Assembly: GCA_900552985.1 (NCBI GenBank)
Contig: USBP01000057.1
Coordinates: 1 to 7,510 of the forward strand
Reading direction: 5' to 3'
Length of the DNA stretch: 7,510 bases
Source of the DNA: an uncultured Oscillospiraceae bacterium
Lineage (GTDB): Bacteria > Bacillota > Clostridia > Oscillospirales > Acutalibacteraceae
The translations under genes and the position numbers were made by a program. The notes beneath the pieces were generated by a model. That model had not been told where the DNA came from, made no database searches, and saw nothing but the letters and a program-made list of their open reading frames with translations. Shown here one piece after another: positions 6,129 to 7,510 of the stretch; within the stretch, counting starts at the first letter, position 1, and each line of letters opens with the position of its first letter.

Positions 6129-6195
6129 TGAGAATAAAGCACACAGGAGGGGCGTATTCCGGCCAGGCGTTCTGAAATGGAGGAGGTAGAGAAGG

Positions 6196-6678
6196 ATGCT
6201 TCGTGTCAAGCTGATCTGCATCGGCAGGCTCAAAGAGCCCTATTTGCGGGACGCTTGCGCAGAGTATCAAAAGCGGCTCTCTGCCTTTTGCCGCCTGGAG
6301 GTGGAGGAGCTGACGCCCGCCCGCGTGCCGGAGGCTGCGTCGGATGCGCAGCTTGCGGCTGCACTCGCACAGGAGGGGGAACGGATTTTATCGCGTATCC
6401 CCTCTGGCGCTTATGTGTATGCTATGTGTATTGAGGGGAAGCAGCGAGCATCCGGCCAGTTCAGCGCAGAGCTTGCAAGGCTCACTGTGGAGGGCGTGAG
6501 CAGCGTTTGCTTTGCCATTGGCGGCTCATGGGGCCTTTCTGACGCGGTGAAGGCGCGTGCACAGGTGAAGCTTTCTATGTCGCAGATGACCTTCCCGCAC
6601 CAGCTTGCGCGCGTGATGCTGCTCGAGCAGCTCTACCGCGCCTTTGAGATTGGCAGCGGAGGAAAGTACCATAAATAA
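6196..6678 (+). CDS. rlmH: 23S rRNA pseudouridine-1915 N3-methyltransferase RlmH
   Basis: 160-residue SPOUT-class methyltransferase that methylates N3 of pseudouridine 1915 in helix 69 of 23S rRNA, acting on assembled 70S ribosomes; it works as a homodimer. Visible are the N-terminal RVKLICIGRLKEPYL (3-17), the SAM-binding knot sequence FAIGGSWGL (106-114), the second knot segment LSMSQMTFPHQLARVMLLEQLYRAF (126-150), and the invariant C-terminal YHK (158-160). Length matches the family. The ATG at 6196 is preceded by AGGAGG (6181-6186) with a spacer of 9. The 3' end reads TACCATAAATAA, close to the rlmH 3' end that SCC elements use as an attachment site in staphylococci, but no inserted element follows here. 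Confidence 0.97.
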   Translation: MLRVKLICIGRLKEPYLRDACAEYQKRLSAFCRLEVEELTPARVPEAASDAQLAAALAQEGERILSRIPSGAYVYAMCIEGKQRASGQFSAELARLTVEGVSSVCFAIGGSWGLSDAVKARAQVKLSMSQMTFPHQLARVMLLEQLYRAFEIGSGGKYHK

Positions 6679-6820
6679 GGAAGCTTAGGGCGCACGGCGG
6701 CTGACAGCTTGCATGCTTGCGGCTCGGGCTAAAAAATGACTGTTTTTTGAAATATGGTGCAGGCTGGGTTTATGGAATTTTCTGAAATTCAGGAGAGCTG
6801 TGATTGTCTCTTGACTTTTC
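6679..6820. other. Spacer downstream of rlmH, no gene and no convincing terminator
   Basis: No coding sequence. A-run and T-run (6731-6736 and 6743-6748) could form a weak A/T stem around TGACTG. A perfect inverted repeat at 6775-6790 is listed separately. I see no proper rlmH terminator, so some read-through into the riboswitch leader is possible. Confidence 0.55.
6775..6790. repeat. Perfect inverted repeat upstream of the pflB promoter, possible operator
   Basis: GAATTT-tctg-AAATTC has 6-bp arms and a 4-base spacer. It lies 20-30 bases upstream of the -35 candidates for pflB, a place suited to an activator or repressor. It does not match the Rex, CcpA or FNR consensus sequences that I know. 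With AT-rich 6-bp arms, chance is a real alternative. Confidence 0.35.
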
Positions 6821-6849
6821 TTCACGCATACGGTACGCTAGAGATACAA
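6811..6849 (+). promoter_or_regulatory. Promoter region of pflB, upstream of the riboswitch
   Basis: The best pair is TTCACG (6821-6826), 17 bases, TACAAT (6844-6849), which would start transcription at about 6856, exactly at the first G of riboswitch stem P1. An overlapping alternative is TTGACT (6811-6816), 17 bases, TACGCT (6834-6839). Either gives a transcript containing the whole aptamer. Confidence 0.55.
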
Positions 6850-6855
6850 TCCAAA

Positions 6856-6934
6856 GGGCGTTCATGACTGACGGATCATTGTGGGAGCAACCACAGGGGA
6901 ATGAAGCGCCTGATTTTTGCCGGCCGTCTGGGCA
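6856..6934 (+). ncRNA. ZTP riboswitch aptamer (pfl motif)
   Basis: RNA switch sensing ZTP/ZMP, the purine intermediates that build up when 10-formyl-tetrahydrofolate is short. Stem P1: GGCG-TTCAT (6857-6865) with ATGAA-g-CGCC (6901-6910, one bulged G). Inside it is GACTGACGG, then stem P2 TGTGG/CCACA (6880-6884 and 6891-6895) closing on GAGCAA, then the conserved AGGGGA (6895-6900). The 3' domain has GGCCGTCTGGGC with the highly conserved CUGGGC (6928-6933). A pseudoknot pairs GACGG (6870-6874) with CCGTC (6924-6928). From memory of the Fusobacterium ZTP RNA, the same positions are GGCG/CGCC, so the difference is compensatory. The gene behind it is pflB, the context that named the motif. Confidence 0.93.
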
Positions 6935-6966
6935 GTGTATAGCGAAGGCTGTACGCTGCCCTTTTT
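6930..6966 (+). terminator. Riboswitch expression platform: terminator overlapping the ZTP aptamer
   Basis: A 14-bp stem runs from G6930-C6943 to G6948-C6961 (two G-T wobbles) with a GAAG loop, followed by T6962-T6966. Its 5' arm begins with the GGGC of the aptamer's conserved CUGGGC, so ligand-stabilised aptamer and terminator compete for the same bases. This predicts termination without ligand and read-through into pflB with ZTP/ZMP. Confidence 0.92.
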
Positions 6967-7004
6967 GCTTGTGGCGCAGGCTTGTTAGAAAGGGGATTTT
7001 TGCA

Positions 7005-7510
7005 ATGGAGCAGAATGCATGGGAGGGCTTTCAGCCCGGAGCGTGGCAGGAGAGCATCAATGTACGCGACTTTATCCAGAAAAACTATACGCCCTATGAG
7101 GGGGACGAAGCCTTCCTTGCGGGGCCGACAAAGCGCACGCAGGAGCTTAATCACAAGCTCTCCAATCTGCTGAAGCTGGAGCAGGAGTTCGGAGGCGTGC
7201 TGGATGTGGATACCGAGACGGTTTCCTCCCTGACGAGCTATCATCCTGGTTATCTCGATCAGGAGAAAGAGCTGATTGTCGGCCTGCAGACGGACCGCCC
7301 GCTGCGCCGCGGCGTCAATCCCTTCGGGGGGATCCGCATGACGCGCGAGGCGTGCGAGGCCTATGGCTACCACCTCTCCAACAAGGTGGAGGAGGAGTTC
7401 CGCTTCCGCACCACGCATAACGACGGCGTGTTCGACGTCTACACCGAGGAGATTCGCTCGTTCCGTTCGCTGGGCTTCCTGACGGGCCTGCCCGACAACT
7501 ACGCCCGCGG
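7005..7510 (+). CDS. pflB: Pyruvate formate-lyase (formate acetyltransferase), N-terminal part; 3' end off window
   Basis: Glycyl-radical enzyme that splits pyruvate with CoA into acetyl-CoA and formate in anaerobic metabolism. The 168 visible codons begin MEQNAWEGFQPGAW and carry the family's N-terminal signature INVRDFIQKNYTPYEGDE (18-35), followed by FLAGPT-x-RT (37-45), GGVLDVDT, IVGLQTDRPLRRG and GGIRMTREAC. This distinguishes true PFL from other glycyl-radical enzymes. The catalytic Cys-Cys pair and the C-terminal glycyl-radical Gly lie beyond the right edge. The ATG at 7005 has an AAAGGGGA Shine-Dalgarno ending about 9 bases upstream. Expression should be controlled by the ZTP riboswitch and terminator directly upstream. 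An activating enzyme (pflA) would be expected downstream but is not visible. Confidence 0.96.
   Translation, partial: MEQNAWEGFQPGAWQESINVRDFIQKNYTPYEGDEAFLAGPTKRTQELNHKLSNLLKLEQEFGGVLDVDTETVSSLTSYHPGYLDQEKELIVGLQTDRPLRRGVNPFGGIRMTREACEAYGYHLSNKVEEEFRFRTTHNDGVFDVYTEEIRSFRSLGFLTGLPDNYAR

Noticed and set aside
6177..6434. Overlapping open frame starting at the ATG at 6177, 19 bases before rlmH
   Set aside because: It is out of frame with rlmH, contains the rlmH Shine-Dalgarno as codons, and shows no family features.
6679..6730. Terminator for rlmH around GCTTGCATGCTTGC
   Set aside because: These are short direct and palindromic words without a stable long stem or T-run.
6876..7418. 180-codon open frame on the minus strand over the riboswitch and pflB
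   Set aside because: It is antisense to pflB and the riboswitch, with no motif; the plus-strand reading has clear PFL signatures.

Overview
The window looks like a chromosomal core-gene stretch from a Gram-positive anaerobe, most likely a clostridial Firmicute (Bacillota); Oscillospirales or a relative is a guess. Reasons: the rplU-prp-rpmA order with an N-terminally extended, Prp-cleavable L27; strong AGGAGG-type Shine-Dalgarno sites with GTG and TTG starts; YycJ/WalJ next to RlmH; and a ZTP ('pfl'-motif) riboswitch in front of a pyruvate formate-lyase gene. Base composition is moderately GC-rich in genes and AT-rich in some spacers. No mobile element, CRISPR, rRNA or tRNA gene was seen.

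Layout. (1) Minus strand, 1-1163: an HD/HDIG-domain phosphohydrolase gene followed 22 bases later by rsmA (ksgA), which runs off the left edge; the two form a probable operon. (2) Plus strand, 1197-2298: a promoter, a GTG start and a full-length galE whose gatekeeper residue 299 is Cys, as in human GALE, suggesting activity on UDP-GlcNAc/UDP-GalNAc as well as UDP-Glc/UDP-Gal. (3) 2344-3516: a strong hairpin, a near-consensus promoter, a structured L21-type leader, then rplU-prp-rpmA packed tightly and closed by a textbook terminator. The GTPase gene obg, the usual next gene in Firmicutes, is not here. (4) 3517-5311: an AT-rich spacer with an extended -10 promoter, a leader of about 150 nt, murA starting at TTG, and a terminator. 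(5) 5337-6678: a yycJ/walJ-type metallo-beta-lactamase-fold gene and rlmH. (6) 6679-7510: a 326-base spacer with a promoter and a complete ZTP riboswitch (aptamer, pseudoknot, overlapping terminator), then the first 168 codons of pflB, cut by the right edge.

How the genes fit together. Most are housekeeping: ribosome building and modification (RsmA, L21, L27, Prp, RlmH), cell-envelope precursor supply (MurA, GalE) and a cell-wall/DNA-related MBL hydrolase (YycJ). The most informative regulatory element is the ZTP switch. ZTP/ZMP rises when 10-formyl-tetrahydrofolate is short, and Pfl makes formate, which can be fixed into 10-formyl-THF. The terminator 5' arm reuses the conserved CUGGGC of the aptamer, so the architecture predicts that ligand turns pflB on. 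I found no wholly new system; the points that merit follow-up are the riboswitch-pfl pairing, the Cys299 GalE, the rplU leader and the unexplained spacer upstream of murA.
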